Below are positions 33,909-45,317 of a stretch of 64,000 nt of DNA, piece after piece. Position 1 is the first letter of the stretch, and each line of letters opens with the position of its first letter. The notes below the pieces were generated by a model. The model saw only the letters and a program-made list of their open reading frames with translations. It did not search any database and had not been told where the DNA came from. The position numbers and the translations under genes are program-made. Source of the DNA: Bursaphelenchus xylophilus (lineage: Eukaryota > Nematoda > Chromadorea > Rhabditida > Aphelenchoididae); assembly GCA_904066235.2 (NCBI GenBank), contig CAJFCV020000003.1:10044001-10108000 (forward strand), written 5' to 3'.

Positions 33909-34459
33909 AGCGATGTAAACAGCATGCCAATATTCGAAAGTCCTACGGTAACTTTGCAGGCCAAGTAAAAATATGAAAAACGTGATTTTACAAAGATTTA
34001 CCACCCACCAAAAGCCCTCTGGAAATTGGAGAATTACAAGCCGATTAAACTAATTTGTAACCATCACTATTTATAAGATAATTTAAAGATTATAAAGACC
34101 TCAAAAGCATACATACACAGGTGAATGTTGACTGTCCTGGGGGTGTAATTTTCTCTTATTAAAAGCTCCATGTGAACTTTGGGTGGGATAATAGGATTGG
34201 CGTCAGTTTTCGGGACCAAATAAGGGAATGATTTCACGTAAAGGTTTGTGCCTAACAATAAACCAAAATGAGGGATGATGATGTGTAAAAATAGTGACAT
34301 ATTTTTTATGATGATGTGCAAAAATGGTGACATATCTTTTGGGTTGGGCTTATTAAAAATTATATTATTAAAGACTTGTATCTTGAATAAATGGGATATT
34401 CATAGCGTAGACCTCAATTACTGAAAATTTTAGCGTTTTATTTGTTGAAACTGACGAGA
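33909..34459. other. AT-rich intergenic region
   Basis: Contains a short direct duplication (ATGATGATGTG..AAAAATGGTGACATAT, at about 34275-34335). No gene seen. Confidence 0.4.
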
Positions 34460-34617
34460 TATCAGTCTGTTGGGAAAATAATATGGATTCAAATCACTTT
34501 GGAATTGACCATAATCGCGTTGCGAAGGCTACCCGCAGCTAGGACTTTGTGAGCGTTTTCGGCAAGGCGAAGGGTTTTGTTACTACAAATCCACATTATT
34601 TTCTCGACAGACTGATA
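34460..34617. mobile_element. CAGTCTGTCGG-family MITE with a different interior
   Basis: The tips TATCAGTCTGTTGGGAAAAT and TTTTCTCGACAGACTGATA are conserved, but the middle is unrelated to that of the other copies. The unit is therefore tip-conserved and interior-replaced. Confidence 0.7.
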
Positions 34618-35091
34618 TTTGGTGATCTCTTGCCGACGAAAGAATACCCTAATTGCAAATGTGAAGAGCGGCAAGAGATGAAAACGCTTTATGGCCATAT
34701 CTCTGTTAATTTTTTGCAAAATAAACATAAATTTTTGAAGAGACAACCTCTTGTAATCATTTTTTGCTTTCATTTTGTTTCACATTTTAAATCTAGCCTT
34801 GCAATAAGGTGCCAAACTTTGCAAAAAATTTATAGAGAATGACTAAAAGTTTCAGTTTTTTCTGAAAAAACCCAATGAATTGCGGTCGTTTCAAACCTAC
34901 CAGAAAAATTGTCCAGTCTCAAGTAGAGCTCGTACATTTCTAACAATAGAAATAATAAATTTTTCAACAATTTTCAGAATTTTAAAATTCTTTTATTGCT
35001 CTCAATATTTATTTGAACACCCAAATCCAAGAGAGCAGTTGAGCCAACAAAGTAAACTCTCACTAAACTAGTATTACTAGATTCCGGCCCT

Positions 35092-36009
35092 TTATTTGCC
35101 CTTCCAACTCCGTTTCACCCCCATATGCCCCATAAAATCCGGGGACTCATCAAAGTAAACATGACCGTATTTCGAGGGGAACAAGAATATTGGAAACTTC
35201 GACGCTTCCGTCCTGGGAAAATTCCAATGCCCTGAGGGAAATTTAGACAAAAAAAAACGAATTCAATTCGCAGGGTTCAACAAAAAATTTTTTGCTCAGT
35301 TGATGTTGAACCAAGACGTATTTTTAATAATATTCAAAAAAAGTTTAATAAAAGATACGAAGTAAAAATTCTACTATAAAGAGAACGTTATACAAACACA
35401 CAGAAATTTTTAAAAAAAGAAAAAATTTTGGAGTTTCGCACTGTGCAAAATTTACAACTTTTTGCACTGTGCAAGCCCAATTTTAGCCTATTTTTGGCGC
35501 CGCACCGTGCGAAAATCAAAACTTTTTGCACTGTGCGAAAAATAAAAACTTTATGATCCTTGCAAAACATTATGGAAAGATGCCAGTGCAGAATATAATA
35601 TTTAGAAATTATGAAAAAAGCCCTCGTCCCCTTCAAACTTTTCGTCGTAACATCGAAAGAGCCGAAAATTTGGCCTAAACCGTATAAAATTTCAATGTTT
35701 GTTCCAATTTTCATTAAAAATCGAAGCGTTACACCTTTGAGATCTCGAATGCTAACCCCCGTTGGCAATATCAAGCGTTTTGAACCCCTTCCAATCTGGT
35801 CTGTCGGCAGGATTGCACTACAGAAGTAAATATTTTCATATTTGCTCTTAAGAAATCTCGAAGAACTCCCACGTACTTTTTATACGCCTTTAGTAAAAAT
35901 AAAACTGAAAATAAACATCTCTTTGGACTCCTGGGTTTGAGCAGGTAATTGGCAGGAACGTTTTCGGACCATAAAAAAGATTTCTTTCTGCGAAGGCATT
36001 TCCGGTGGG
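35092..36009 (-). CDS. 3' part of an unrecognised gene (three exons)
   Basis: Exons 35917-36009, 35757-35817 and 35092-35231 join in phase. They read TGNAFAERNLFYGPKTFLPI..CSNPGVQRD, then CNPADRPDWKGFKTLDIANG, then HWNFPRTEASKFPIFLFPSK..FMGHMGVKRSWKGK and TAA. The stop overlaps an AATAAA-like signal. At least 97 residues with several cysteines and aromatic residues suggest an extracellular or lumenal folded domain. The first exon's acceptor (GTTCGTCAAG) is weak and the 5' part of the gene was not found. I do not recognise the family. A GCACNGTGC unit lies in the 525-bp last intron. Confidence 0.5.
35434..35540. repeat. GCACNGTGC hairpin unit in an intron
   Basis: Four nonamers, GCACTGTGC, GCACTGTGC, GCACCGTGC and GCACTGTGC, with the central CCCAATTTTAGCCTATTTTT spacer, inside the last intron of the gene at 35092-36009. 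Confidence 0.8.
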
Positions 36010-36630
36010 CTTGACGAACGAAGCCCCGAAATAGTTTGGTCAAATGTTTAGCGGTAATGATGGCGAAGTTGAAGGCTTTGAATTTTGGAATTTTTAGGAG
36101 AGAATCTAGTATTTTGAAGGTGAAAAAAGACATGCGTTACTGAAAATTTTCATTGTCAAATTTAAGATATTTCTTTATAGAAAATCTGCCAGGCTCCTAG
36201 CTCACGCTTTTCCAATACTGCCGAGAATTTTTATTAAAAATTTACAAATTATTGGCACTTTCTTGAGAGTCACCCTTTCAAATGATATATAATACAAAAT
36301 TTATTTGCGTGACGCACAGTGCTTCTACAAAAAAATCAAAACTTCCGTTTGGTGGCAAAATTACTATAAAAATAGTGTTTTTTTGTCTGGCCAACACTCC
36401 TCATTCCACGGGCTTACGCCAGATTAATACCGTTAAATTTTTTTTGTCCCCACTAACAAGTAAGAGATGCCAGGTAATCTTCTAGTGAAGACTTGCAGAA
36501 GATTATTTTCTCTTTTTCTTAAGACAAATGTAAAATTTTGGAGGAGGTTGACATAACTATTTTAAAATACGCTTAATACTTCCAAATTCATCCTTCACAA
36601 ACCGCAAAATGCATTGAAGCCTCTGCACAA
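36010..36630. other. AT-rich region upstream of the partial gene
   Basis: The missing 5' exons of the 35092-36009 gene might lie here or beyond, but none could be placed with matched splice sites. Confidence 0.3.
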
Positions 36631-36639
36631 AGAACCTTC

Positions 36640-36825
36640 GCCATATTAGTCCGTTCGCAAAGTCGCTGGGGTGATTTTGGCGACATGCATTGTGAGAAAA
36701 TAATGCACTGCACATTTTGGTTTTTCACAGTGCAATAGGTTTATTTGGGCTGCCGCTAGCACTCTGACTTTCTCTGCACAGCGCCAGAAATCACTCCAGT
36801 GACTTTACAAACGGACAAGTCCAAA
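36640..36825. repeat. variant GTGC element with AGTCC-type tips
   Basis: Outer blocks GTCCGTTCGCAAAGTCGCTG and its near complement CAGTGACTTTACAAACGGAC flank degenerate nonamers. The same outer arrangement is seen at 58628-58925, so this is a subfamily. Confidence 0.6.
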
Positions 36826-37500
36826 AAAACCTCTCTATAACAAACATTTTTTGAGATACCAAAAATAAATTTTAGGTCAAAAAATCCCCTTATGTCCAAG
36901 TTAGTTTTTTGTTCCTTTACACTTCGTTGTACAGACTCTTAACGGTATCAAAAACCCCCTTCTTATAAGCCAAATATTCCATAAATAAAGAACCCATGCA
37001 AGGTGCAAAAACAATGCAAAGAACTCGCTCTATAAACAAGATGATATGGCTGCAGAACGGCTATTCTCTTTTGTCGCCAAATACCTTCCAAACGCCAACA
37101 TCATACTTATAAAATAAGTTATGCATTCGCGAGTGGAGAGGGATATAAATTTCAAATAAAAAGGAAGACATACACCATCTTTTGAGTGAAATCTCAAGCA
37201 TTCCGAGTTTTTTCGTTTCAGAAAAACTCAAATGTGGGGGTTTACTTGTTTTCTGATTTATAGGGCTTCCGGGCGTCCCATAATAAGCAAAGAGGAAGGA
37301 AAATTTGGATACTATTTATGTTGAGATTCCAGGTAAGATGCAGAATTAAGAATCCAGAAAAAATTTTTGAAAGCAGCTATCGCCATGTCGAAATTGGAGG
37401 TTTGCTATAAAACGCTCAAGGCAATATTTCATTATGACGTATGTGCACAATTCCGGCATGTAGCTGATACATTGCAAACCCTTAAAATCAAGTCTTGCAC
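36826..37500. other. intergenic region
   Basis: One short plus-strand frame (MWGFTCFLIYRASGRPIISK.., about 30 residues at 37231) follows a good acceptor TTTTTTCGTTTCAG, but is too short to call. The rest is AT-rich. Confidence 0.3.
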
Positions 37501-39440
37501 TGAATGGTGTTGATTACGAAAATTATGTTCATTTTCGATGATTTTCACATTTTACTTTCACATAGTGAAGAAGAAATATATGCATGCAATTTTACGCCCG
37601 ATTCGTCCATTAGTATGTGTGAGCCGGCAGTCAATTGTCTCCTGAGCCGGATCAAGTCCAGCGATGTGGCCGTGAAGACCACCTTGAAGATGTTGACTTT
37701 AGTTGAGCGCCAACTCCCCCTCCTAGGCTGCCAGAAGCCTTGGGAGGTGAAGTAGGCCCCCTTTCCCTCCAATATATCGTCGAGACTTACCGTTTCTTCA
37801 TGGTCTTGTCCGTTCTCAGCGGATTGGGCCTGGGCTGGCCCTCCTGGCGCAGCTCCCGTCCAACCGCTTCCATCTGTGGTCGACCTGATGACTGGCCTTC
37901 TCACTGCATGCTCCCTCGTTACGACGTTTACCATTAATGGACCTTTAAATACACCAACTCCAGCAAAACTCCTTCTTCGTACGTATGGGAAACCCACCTC
38001 ACCGACATCCTCATACCGTCCTGCAAATCCATAATTTTGAGAGATAAACGTGGGCAGCAGAAGTGTTGGAGACTCGTCATCCCAACGAAACAAAATTTGC
38101 ATTCATCTTTGTCCAACAAACGTGATGACTCGTACAATCACCACATCGTTCTGTTGCGGACGACTTACGTACTGATCAAAACCCAACGAAACTCTCTTCT
38201 CTATTTACGGCTCCATATTTTCTTGAAGTACCAGACTCATGGAGTTGTGGGCATCATTAGGAATTTCCCCGTCTCTGTAATCTCGAGCATAAATAACTCT
38301 TGATACCACCGCACGTTGATCCACTACCCACGGACGGTGGCTTACGCGGAAGCTTGTTGCAATGCCATTTGGATGGGGGACTACGGCCATTCCCTGAACT
38401 CTACATCCCGCCAGAAGCCAATGTATTTTCGGTTGCCTCAGGCAATCTCATGCCCACAGTTAAATGAGAAAAAGAAGCCAGAACCATTGGAGCTGAGATT
38501 TTTGCGATGCGGGATCCGATGATAGAATTCAAGGGTCATGAATGTCGTGTATTCCACACAAAGGTCAGCACATACATCAATTTTGTGAGAACTACTTATG
38601 GTTCTTATTACTACAATCATGTTCAGCACTGAATGACGCGGATTACGAAAATCATGTTCATTTTCTTTGATTTTCCAGTGGCGCTAAGACCGCTTGACGA
38701 AATACGGCAACTTGGGCTTCGTGAGCTTCTGGCAGGAACGTGGCCGGCCCACCATGTTGGAGGAAATGAAACTTGGTCAAGGTTCCGGTTCTGCTCTCGA
38801 AGAATTTCCTGTTCTGGTCTCCGTCCACAGAAGTCCATGTTGATTCTCTCTACATCCGAGCCGAGCAGAGGCTTGGGATGACTAAGACCTGGCCAGAAAC
38901 GGTAATTTTTATGCAAAAAACTCAAAATTGATTTTTTCCTATGTCCCGGGTCCATTACGGGCTGACGCAGCGAGCCAAAAATCGTCTTTTTAAGGAAAGA
39001 TGGCGCGGCGGATCTTTAGTTCTAATGAAGGATACGATCGTCTGTCTTTGCAAAGGTATCTGCCGGTTTTTCAACCCCGCTGATTTGACGTTCTATAGCC
39101 GTCGGGCCGTATTTTATTGTTCGATTTTTTGAACTGTCAATAGCTGTCCCTGATCTACGCTAATAAAGTTCAAACACAGTATTGGCAATTACGCGGTTCC
39201 GGGTGTTCTATCAATAAGAACTTCAAGGACACCAATTTTTTCAACAACGTCGTTAAGGTCCTCGTGCCCTGCCTCTCGAGTATTGTAAATCTTGTCGTCA
39301 CAATCCCAGAGTACGGAACTCCATTGCTTCCTGGCACCTCGTTTATTTCACAGACAACAAGGTGTTGGTCCACAATTTTCGGTCTCAGTAAACCGCGGCG
39401 GATCTTGCTCTGAAGTATCAGAGCTTACACGGCGTAGTGC
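37501..39440. other. GC-richer tract with broken coding-like frames
   Basis: Composition is well above the surroundings and several minus-strand frames are protein-like: 185 residues at 37545-38102 (contains VSLDDILEGKGAYFTSQGFW), a segment at 38660-38955 that is convincing in one frame in its first half and another in its second, and 39170-39420. A motif GATTACGAAAAT.ATGTTCATTTTC recurs at about 37512 and 38640. I think this is a decayed gene or transposon whose family I do not recognise; a minus-strand TATATAAG near 39600 could be an associated promoter. Confidence 0.35.
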
Positions 39441-40266
39441 AGTGGAGAAATAAAGGAAACCCCACAATATATGATATCAATATTTATCTCGAGCTCGGCT
39501 AACAAACTCAATAAAAACAAAGCACAGCAATATTGTAAAACAATGAGCTAGAGGTTATCCTCTTGGTGGGCGTCCTGGCTGAGGCGTTGATGCCGGCTTA
39601 TATAGTGCTTGATCCTGGGCGGGGCGACCAGTGATTGTGAGGTTATTCCCATGCGCTCTGTGCGCATCCATCGTAGTTTGGAGTGGCCGCTAATTATAGA
39701 GAATTATGGAGCTTCCAGAACCTTCCTGAAAGTTCTGCCCTCAGGCCTCTGTAGAAAAATTTGTAGAATAGGGATAGTTAAGCAATTACAATAGGCACAA
39801 TAATTACTCTTTATTCTCTCTCACTTCACATCACATATATCACTAACAAAATTCGCTTTAAATAGTATTCTATTGCCGTTTTTTCTACAGGGTTTACAAC
39901 ACAGGATTTTTCTGGATTTTATCGGAATTATTTTTATAACAAGAAAAGGATATTTTTTGCATATTTTTATCGTTGCTGCAGACTACGGAAAATTCTAGAA
40001 AAGGCAGGATATAGACAATCAGATAATTTTGGAAAGAAAGGGATTTTTTATCTTTTAATTTTTTGACCTAAAGACTTTTTGATAAGTCTTTTATACCTCC
40101 TCGCAGGTGACTCACTGGGTACGAGTCCTCGGTGTCCTTTTTGACTCCTGTAGTTTTTAGGGCCAAAACTAACCGGCCAAAATTAGCGCCTCGGATCACG
40201 GAAGGGGAGCGCGGGTCAACCGCGGATCAGGGTTCAAAAACCAGGCCAAGATGTTCCTCAAGACAT
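39441..40266. other. possible promoter or LTR-like sequence
   Basis: The minus strand has CACTATATAAGCCGGC at about 39595-39610 followed by a GC-richer leader. The plus/minus composition resembles a long terminal repeat, but no second copy is present in the window to prove it. No frame of note. Confidence 0.2.
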
Positions 40267-40862
40267 TCAATGTCTTACTTCGGCGGAAAGGTAACTGCCT
40301 CCAACCTGATCATTTACGATGGGCATACATGGCCGCGCCTCCAAAACCAAAAAGCTTGGTGTCGGAAAAAACCACGACAGTGGCTTGCACGTCAAGGGCA
40401 CCGGTATAGGCTCTCCGTGGCAGGAAGGAGCTGAAAGCAAAATGTCAATGTACAACAGACACGCAAAAACATCAAGACAAGTACAGGGTACGCCAATAAA
40501 AGCTGCACTCAAATCTTTGGCTTGCCCTGTGGGCTGCGAATACTCCGGTGGGTTGTTTCTTTATATACACCGAAATTAATTTTGCTTCACTATGACGACT
40601 ACGCTCGCCAAAGTTGGTTTTTAAAACAAAAGGTCCTTCTCTTCCCCCAAAATCTTCCGCTTAATCAAACACTGATTTTACTGGCGCACTTAAAATATGA
40701 CTTACCTGAGTTTGCAGCCATATAAGGAGGCACTTCAAATTCTAACACGACTCGTGGCATCCCCAGGCCAGGCGCCAGAAATGGCCCATCAAGAAGCGGG
40801 GCGCCACTCAACAGCAGGCTTACGATGTTCTCCGGCGTGGCTTCGATAGACGATGGCTCCAT
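40267..40862 (-). CDS. two-exon unrecognised proline-rich protein, start present
   Basis: Exon 40706-40862 begins MEPSSIEATPENIVSLLL and ends at a consensus donor (CAG|GTAAGTC). After the acceptor TTTTGCTTTCAG the exon 40279-40430 continues in phase (PSCHGEPIPVPLTCKPLSWF) to a donor-like GTAAGA, or to a TGA at 40267 if not spliced. About 102-105 residues. A second, diverged copy of its first-exon start lies at 41153. Could be part of the damaged element in 37.5-41.8 kb. Family unknown. Confidence 0.4.
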
Positions 40863-41089
40863 CTATGCTCTAAAAAAAGAGGACGGTTATTACAAAAGAT
40901 CCCAACATATCATCTGACCTGACACTGATTGGAAGTCCCCCTCTTTTATAGGGACATCATCCGAGATCCGGCCTAATGGCAGGAATCCATTAGGCGCTCC
41001 AGTCCCGCATGATATTATCAATCGTCACCTGAAATTATGAAGTGCAAAGAAGCAAAAAGGGCCAGGAAACCAAGCACCGGATAACCTTA

Positions 41090-41230
41090 CCAACCCAGGC
41101 AGCAATGATAAGAATTTCGGAGGCGTGGCTTCGATAGACGATGGCTCCATCTATACTCTAAAAAAAGAAGACAGTTAACACATAAAATCCCAACACATCA
41201 TCTGACCTGACGCTGATCGGGATCGCATGC
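41090..41230 (-). repeat. tandem duplicate of the first-exon region
   Basis: The block from GTCAGGTCAGATGAT through TTTTTTAGAG.ATAGATGGAG to CCATCGTCTATCGAAG occurs here and again at about 40830-40945, about 275 bp away. After the shared start MEPSSIEATP the two copies diverge completely. This looks like an exon-scale duplication. Confidence 0.6.
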
Positions 41231-41804
41231 AACGCATTGCATGCAAGGTTCTCATATTTCCGTTGCATTACGTAGAGATTCATCCCTTTTGTCGAATCTG
41301 TCATCAACAATTTCATTGAAGCTAGTTCTCTCAAAGAGAGGGAGCCCTCGGAGGACTGGCGTTCCTTTGAGAACCGATGTTCGGTCGCCTCCTCTACGTC
41401 ATTTTCTGCGTGTGCTATTTGTTCTTCAAGTTCCTGATTGAGTTGTTCAATTCATGAATTCTCCTCTGCATTGCCGTTCTCTCATCTTCCCAGCATTCTT
41501 CAATAGTTCGTTTCCTTTTGCAGAATCTTACGGAATTGGTCCGGATTGGCTCATCTTCCACTTGATTGGGCTCTGGCCTTCCAACAGTTCCTTCAGTTCC
41601 ATTGTTTTTCTGATCGAAAAATTCCTTCTCCGATGTCGCCGCGACTCCGTGTGCTCGACAATTAATAATTATGGCACTTCGTTGCACAATAATTCGATAT
41701 GTTGGCAACTCGATGGTGGCCAATTTTTTATTCCAAATCAAACTTGGGTTAATAAACCGAACAAAAATTTGCACGCTATATAACAAAAATAATACAATCG
41801 ACAA
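41231..41804 (-). pseudogene. frameshifted coiled-coil protein gene
   Basis: One minus-strand frame runs from 41804 to 41415 and ends RKRTIEECWEDERTAMQRR.. ; from about 41440 a second frame continues the same heptad-like helix with QLNQELEEQIAHAENDVEEA and on to MQRKYENLACNALHAI at about 41235. The helix is continuous only if the frame shifts by one base near 41440-41450; no intron fits. The basic-then-coiled-coil order is bZIP-like in outline. Either decayed, or a sequencing error or programmed shift. Confidence 0.4.
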
Positions 41805-42159
41805 TTATATAAAACACTATAAAAAATAAAGATCGAAAAATTATATAAAAATATCAAGACGGCCTATCCTATCCCGATAAATTTGGCCTATCTTCTTGAA
41901 ATCTATTCAAAGGAAATTTTTGGAGAAAAAAATAAGACGCCACTTTACAGCACGCCTTCAGATATTTTTTCGCGTTGTACGCGACACCGATGAATAAAAT
42001 ATATGCGGGTTAATCCCTTAAGTTTAAAAGCAAAATTATCCGACGGGATTCACTACTATATTTATTATACACACACAATTTATCTAGTAGAATAGATCAC
42101 TCAATCTATATCTAAGAAAGAATCCATCTGACTTCCATTCTCTTCTTGACCATTCATCT

Positions 42160-42940
42160 TTTCCAGTGGGCGTGTACACGTTGAAGGAAGTTGAAACCTT
42201 TGACTGATGTTAGAGGAGTGCGTTGCAAAGAATATTGTTTTCCTGAATTTCTCACATCATGTCAGGAACATAGTAGTATATTTCCTTGCCCTCCTTTGTT
42301 TTGTGTTTGTACATAATTTTCTTTTTTTCATTTACGCGAGTGTCGGGTGTACTGTGATTATTCTTGTGCGGTACTGTGCGTTTTTGAACGCTAAAACAGG
42401 GAGGGCATCAAAGACAGCGAATCCAAATCACTCTCTAATTCTTTGAAGCGTCCGAGTTTGAATGCGGTAAGACTATTACGGCATTTATAGCCGCTATTTC
42501 ACGGTCTAAAAAACAGTGTTTCGAGACATTTGATCATCACGTGACTAGTTGCATGACCGTTCTTATAGCTGCGCATGGAAATCGACAATGTCGAATCTCG
42601 ACTATGAAGTGATTACAAACAGCATTTGTTGATGCAGCGCGAAAAGTAGTATACTTTTCACGACATTGCGCGGCCTCGCAGAATACAACATCTTAAAATC
42701 ATTTGCTATTTACGCAGTTTCCATTTATTTGGGTGTTTTATGCACGCCAAATCCAGAAACGAACTTTTTGAATTGGCTTGTCGTTAAATAATTTATGGGA
42801 AAAATTAGTTTGAAATTTTCCATTTATTTTTCCCAGGGCTTCACAAATCCCAAACCCCAAGCTCTGGTTCAAGTTAGGGGTTTTGAAAAGCCTAAATTTA
42901 GGTGCAAGTTGTTCAGGTCTAAAAAAATCTTATGTTAGGT
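42160..42940 (+). CDS. possible exons of an unrecognised gene
   Basis: Two plus-strand exon candidates join in phase: about 42401-42469 (EGIKDSESKSLSNSLKRPSL, between a ...AAAACAG acceptor and a GTAAGA donor) and from about 42837 (GFTNPKPQALVQVRGFEKPK..., after TTATTTTTCCCAG). A third, near 42160-42198 (VGVYTLKEVETFD), follows TCTTTTCCAG but ends in a stop. The Tc1-like element at 43235 would lie in a downstream intron if 45854-46018 belongs to the same gene. Family unknown. Confidence 0.25.
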
Positions 42941-43806
42941 TTCAGTTCATAAGAATTCATAAACCGAGTTGTGACGAAAAGCCAAATCAAAAAAATTCGG
43001 GTCCGACTTCAGCGAAGCAGACTTGGCCATATTTACATCCGCTCGTATTCATCGTTCCGTCTACCAATTTTTTATATTCATGATTGTGAATTTTCTTCCG
43101 AATTGTCATCTTTTCTATGGAGGTCGCGTTGAGAAAAATCATTGATATTGTAACTTCTGTTCCCAATAAATTAAGATCGACAAAAAAAATATCCTTGTTT
43201 TTACCATCAATTAAGTCTGGGGATGAAACATATACAGTGCGCGACAAAATTATAACCGCACTTTAGAAATTGCTGTAACTTTTTTGGTTGCCAATAGAAA
43301 TGTGTCATATTTGGCACCAATATGCACTAGTAGGCTACGAATCATGTGCCAAAATATTATTTCGGTAACTTTTCCCAATTTGAAAAAAAGTTGAAAAAAC
43401 CAAAATTTTGGTGATTTTCTATGCGACAAAATTATAACCGCACTTACGGATTTGGCTAATTGGCCTAATTAAACCACTGAATAACAATAACTAATGTTTA
43501 GCTACGTTTCCTGAGGCTTCAATAACGTCATTTAGATAGCCGGGAATACTCTGGGTTAGCTTTTTTAACCTCTTACGGCTAATATTGTGCCAGAATCGGG
43601 AAACGAGGGATTTCGGCTCACAAGGGAAGTCACTTTTTTCGCAGACGGACTTTGGAACGGCACCTAGTAGGTTTCAAACGTGAAGCGTCTGCGATCATAA
43701 AACTGATTTCCAAAAGTGTTTACGGGGCTTCTCGGCCGAGAAAATCGACCACAAAGTTTAGCCGAAATGAGCGAATAGCCTCCTCAAAAGAAACAGCTTA
43801 TTTCAT

Positions 43807-43885
43807 CTGCAGTGGTGGCCGAGTGGTCAGCGCGCTCGCTTTTTGCGCCAGAAGACGTGAGTTCGACTTCGGTCGTCTGCGGATG
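43807..43885 (+). pseudogene. Ser/Leu-type tRNA-like sequence, left arm
   Basis: A box TGGCCGAGTGG as in class II Ser/Leu tRNAs; B box AGTTCGACTTC is one or two bases off consensus. The middle CGCTCGCTTTTTGCGC can form an anticodon arm only with difficulty. Confidence 0.55.
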
Positions 43886-44134
43886 CATTTCTTTTGACAA
43901 TTGAATCAAATAGAGAGATGCCGTTAACATCACATATCCTAATTATTAGCAATTTTTAATAAAACACAAATTTAGAAAGTATATCTTCATCATCCCAGCC
44001 CTGTTTTGACTTTACAATATTCATGAACATTCAGCTTTGAATTTATGTTTAAATTACTGTAAAAAATTACAAAAGTGTATACATTCTATGTTTACATACT
44101 AAATCAATATTTACGAACCAAAAAAGAAAATAAA

Positions 44135-44206
44135 CTGCGCAAGGGATCGAACCCGCCTCTTCTGGCACAAAAAGCGAGCGCGCTGACCACTCGGCCACCA
44201 CTGCAG
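44135..44206 (-). pseudogene. Ser/Leu-type tRNA-like sequence, right arm
   Basis: Mirror partner with the better B box (GGGTTCGATCCC) and A box TGGCCGAGTGG. Outer CTGC..GCAG can begin an acceptor stem. The reading is closer to a real tRNA than the left-arm copy. Confidence 0.6.
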
Positions 44207-44717
44207 ATGAAATAAGCTGTTTCTTTTGAGGAGGCTATTCGCTCATTTCGGCTAAACTTTGCGGTCGTTTTTCTCGGCCGAGAAGCCCCGTAAACACTTT
44301 TGGAAATCAGTTGTATGATCGTAGACGCTTCAGGTTTGAAACCTACTAGGTCCCGTTCCGAAGTCCGTCTGCGAAAAAAGTGACTTCCCTTGTCAGGTAG
44401 GCCGTTCGGACAGAGGTTGCCAGTAACTAATTGACTAACGCAGAAGCCTATGACACATCTAAACGTTCTGGTAAAAAAGGTGTGCCACTGCAGCAGAGCA
44501 AAGGCAGGTATATCCGCCGAGCTTCCAACTCCACCATCCCTTGGGCTCATATAAAGTAAGAAATAGGCCTCACTTGTAGCAGGAAAGCTATGCTAAGGGT
44601 TGCAAGACACAGTTACGTCAACAGTGGGCGTCACATGAAGTTTTGACCGCAGCTGGCCCGGGTTCACGGCAGTGCGCGACCGAGATTTGCCAAGGTGACA
44701 TTGACATAACTGTTTGA

Positions 44718-45317
44718 TTGGTCAGAGGTCAGAATCACGCCGTTACAGAAACGAATTCCTTGGATATTCTACAGCAAAACGATGCCCCTGACGGTTTTCC
44801 ACATTACACATATAACTGGCGTAAAATCAGAAGGGAACAGCGCTACCTCTCGCACCTTAATGCTGGAGGTGGCTCGTTGATGACTTGGGGTGCCTTCGAA
44901 GAAACCGGAGTGCTTCCGTTGTAGGCCGCATCAATTCAAATGAAGAGACAGGAGTATCAGGAGGTCTTTGGCAAGCATCTGGTGCCGTATTGGGAACCAG
45001 GCTACACGCAAATGCAGGACAATGACCGCATCCACCTTAGCTGGTCGACAAAGCAGTTCCTTGAAAGGCAAAGAATTGCTACCCTGGACTTGGCTGCATG
45101 CTCCTTTGATTTGAATCTGATAGATAACGTGTGGGGCTTTCTGGTTCGTGAATTACACTGCAACAGCAAGCAGTATATTGCAGTAACCGAGCTCAAAGAG
45201 GCTCTTTTCCGATTGTGGAGCAATATTAGCCATAAGAGGTTAAAAAAGCTAGCCCAGAGTATTCCCGGCTATCTAAATGACGTTATTGAAGCCTCAGGAA
45301 ACGTAGCTAAACATTAG
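44718..45317 (+). pseudogene. Tc1-like transposase, broken
   Basis: Two frames (44718-44924 and 44940-45317) together cover the catalytic half of a Tc1-family DDE transposase. DGFPHYTYNWRKI..GGGSLMTWGAF is the usual D-region; QDNDRIHLSW carries the second Asp; DLAACSFDLNLIDNVWG corresponds to the W/DxxSPDLNPIE-N-W block, with Asp in place of the expected Glu. HTH-region traces lie upstream near 44490-44560, cut by stops. It is inactive. Confidence 0.8.

Larger units (their letters stand above)
43621..44392. mobile_element. CAAGGGAAGTCAC-tipped element carrying mirrored tRNA-like arms
   Basis: The tips CAAGGGAAGTCAC and GTGACTTCCCTTG are inverted, arms are about 260 bp, and TCA is duplicated at both ends (43618-43620, 44393-44395). 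Each arm contains a tRNA-like unit pointing inward. No transposase frame. Terminal sequence and TNA duplication unite it with 27580, 30895 and 61678. It interrupts the Tc1-like element, so it is younger than that insertion. Confidence 0.87.

Noticed and set aside
39441..40266. Long terminal repeat of a retrotransposon
   Set aside because: No second copy of the sequence was found in the window, and no primer-binding site or polymerase gene is visible.
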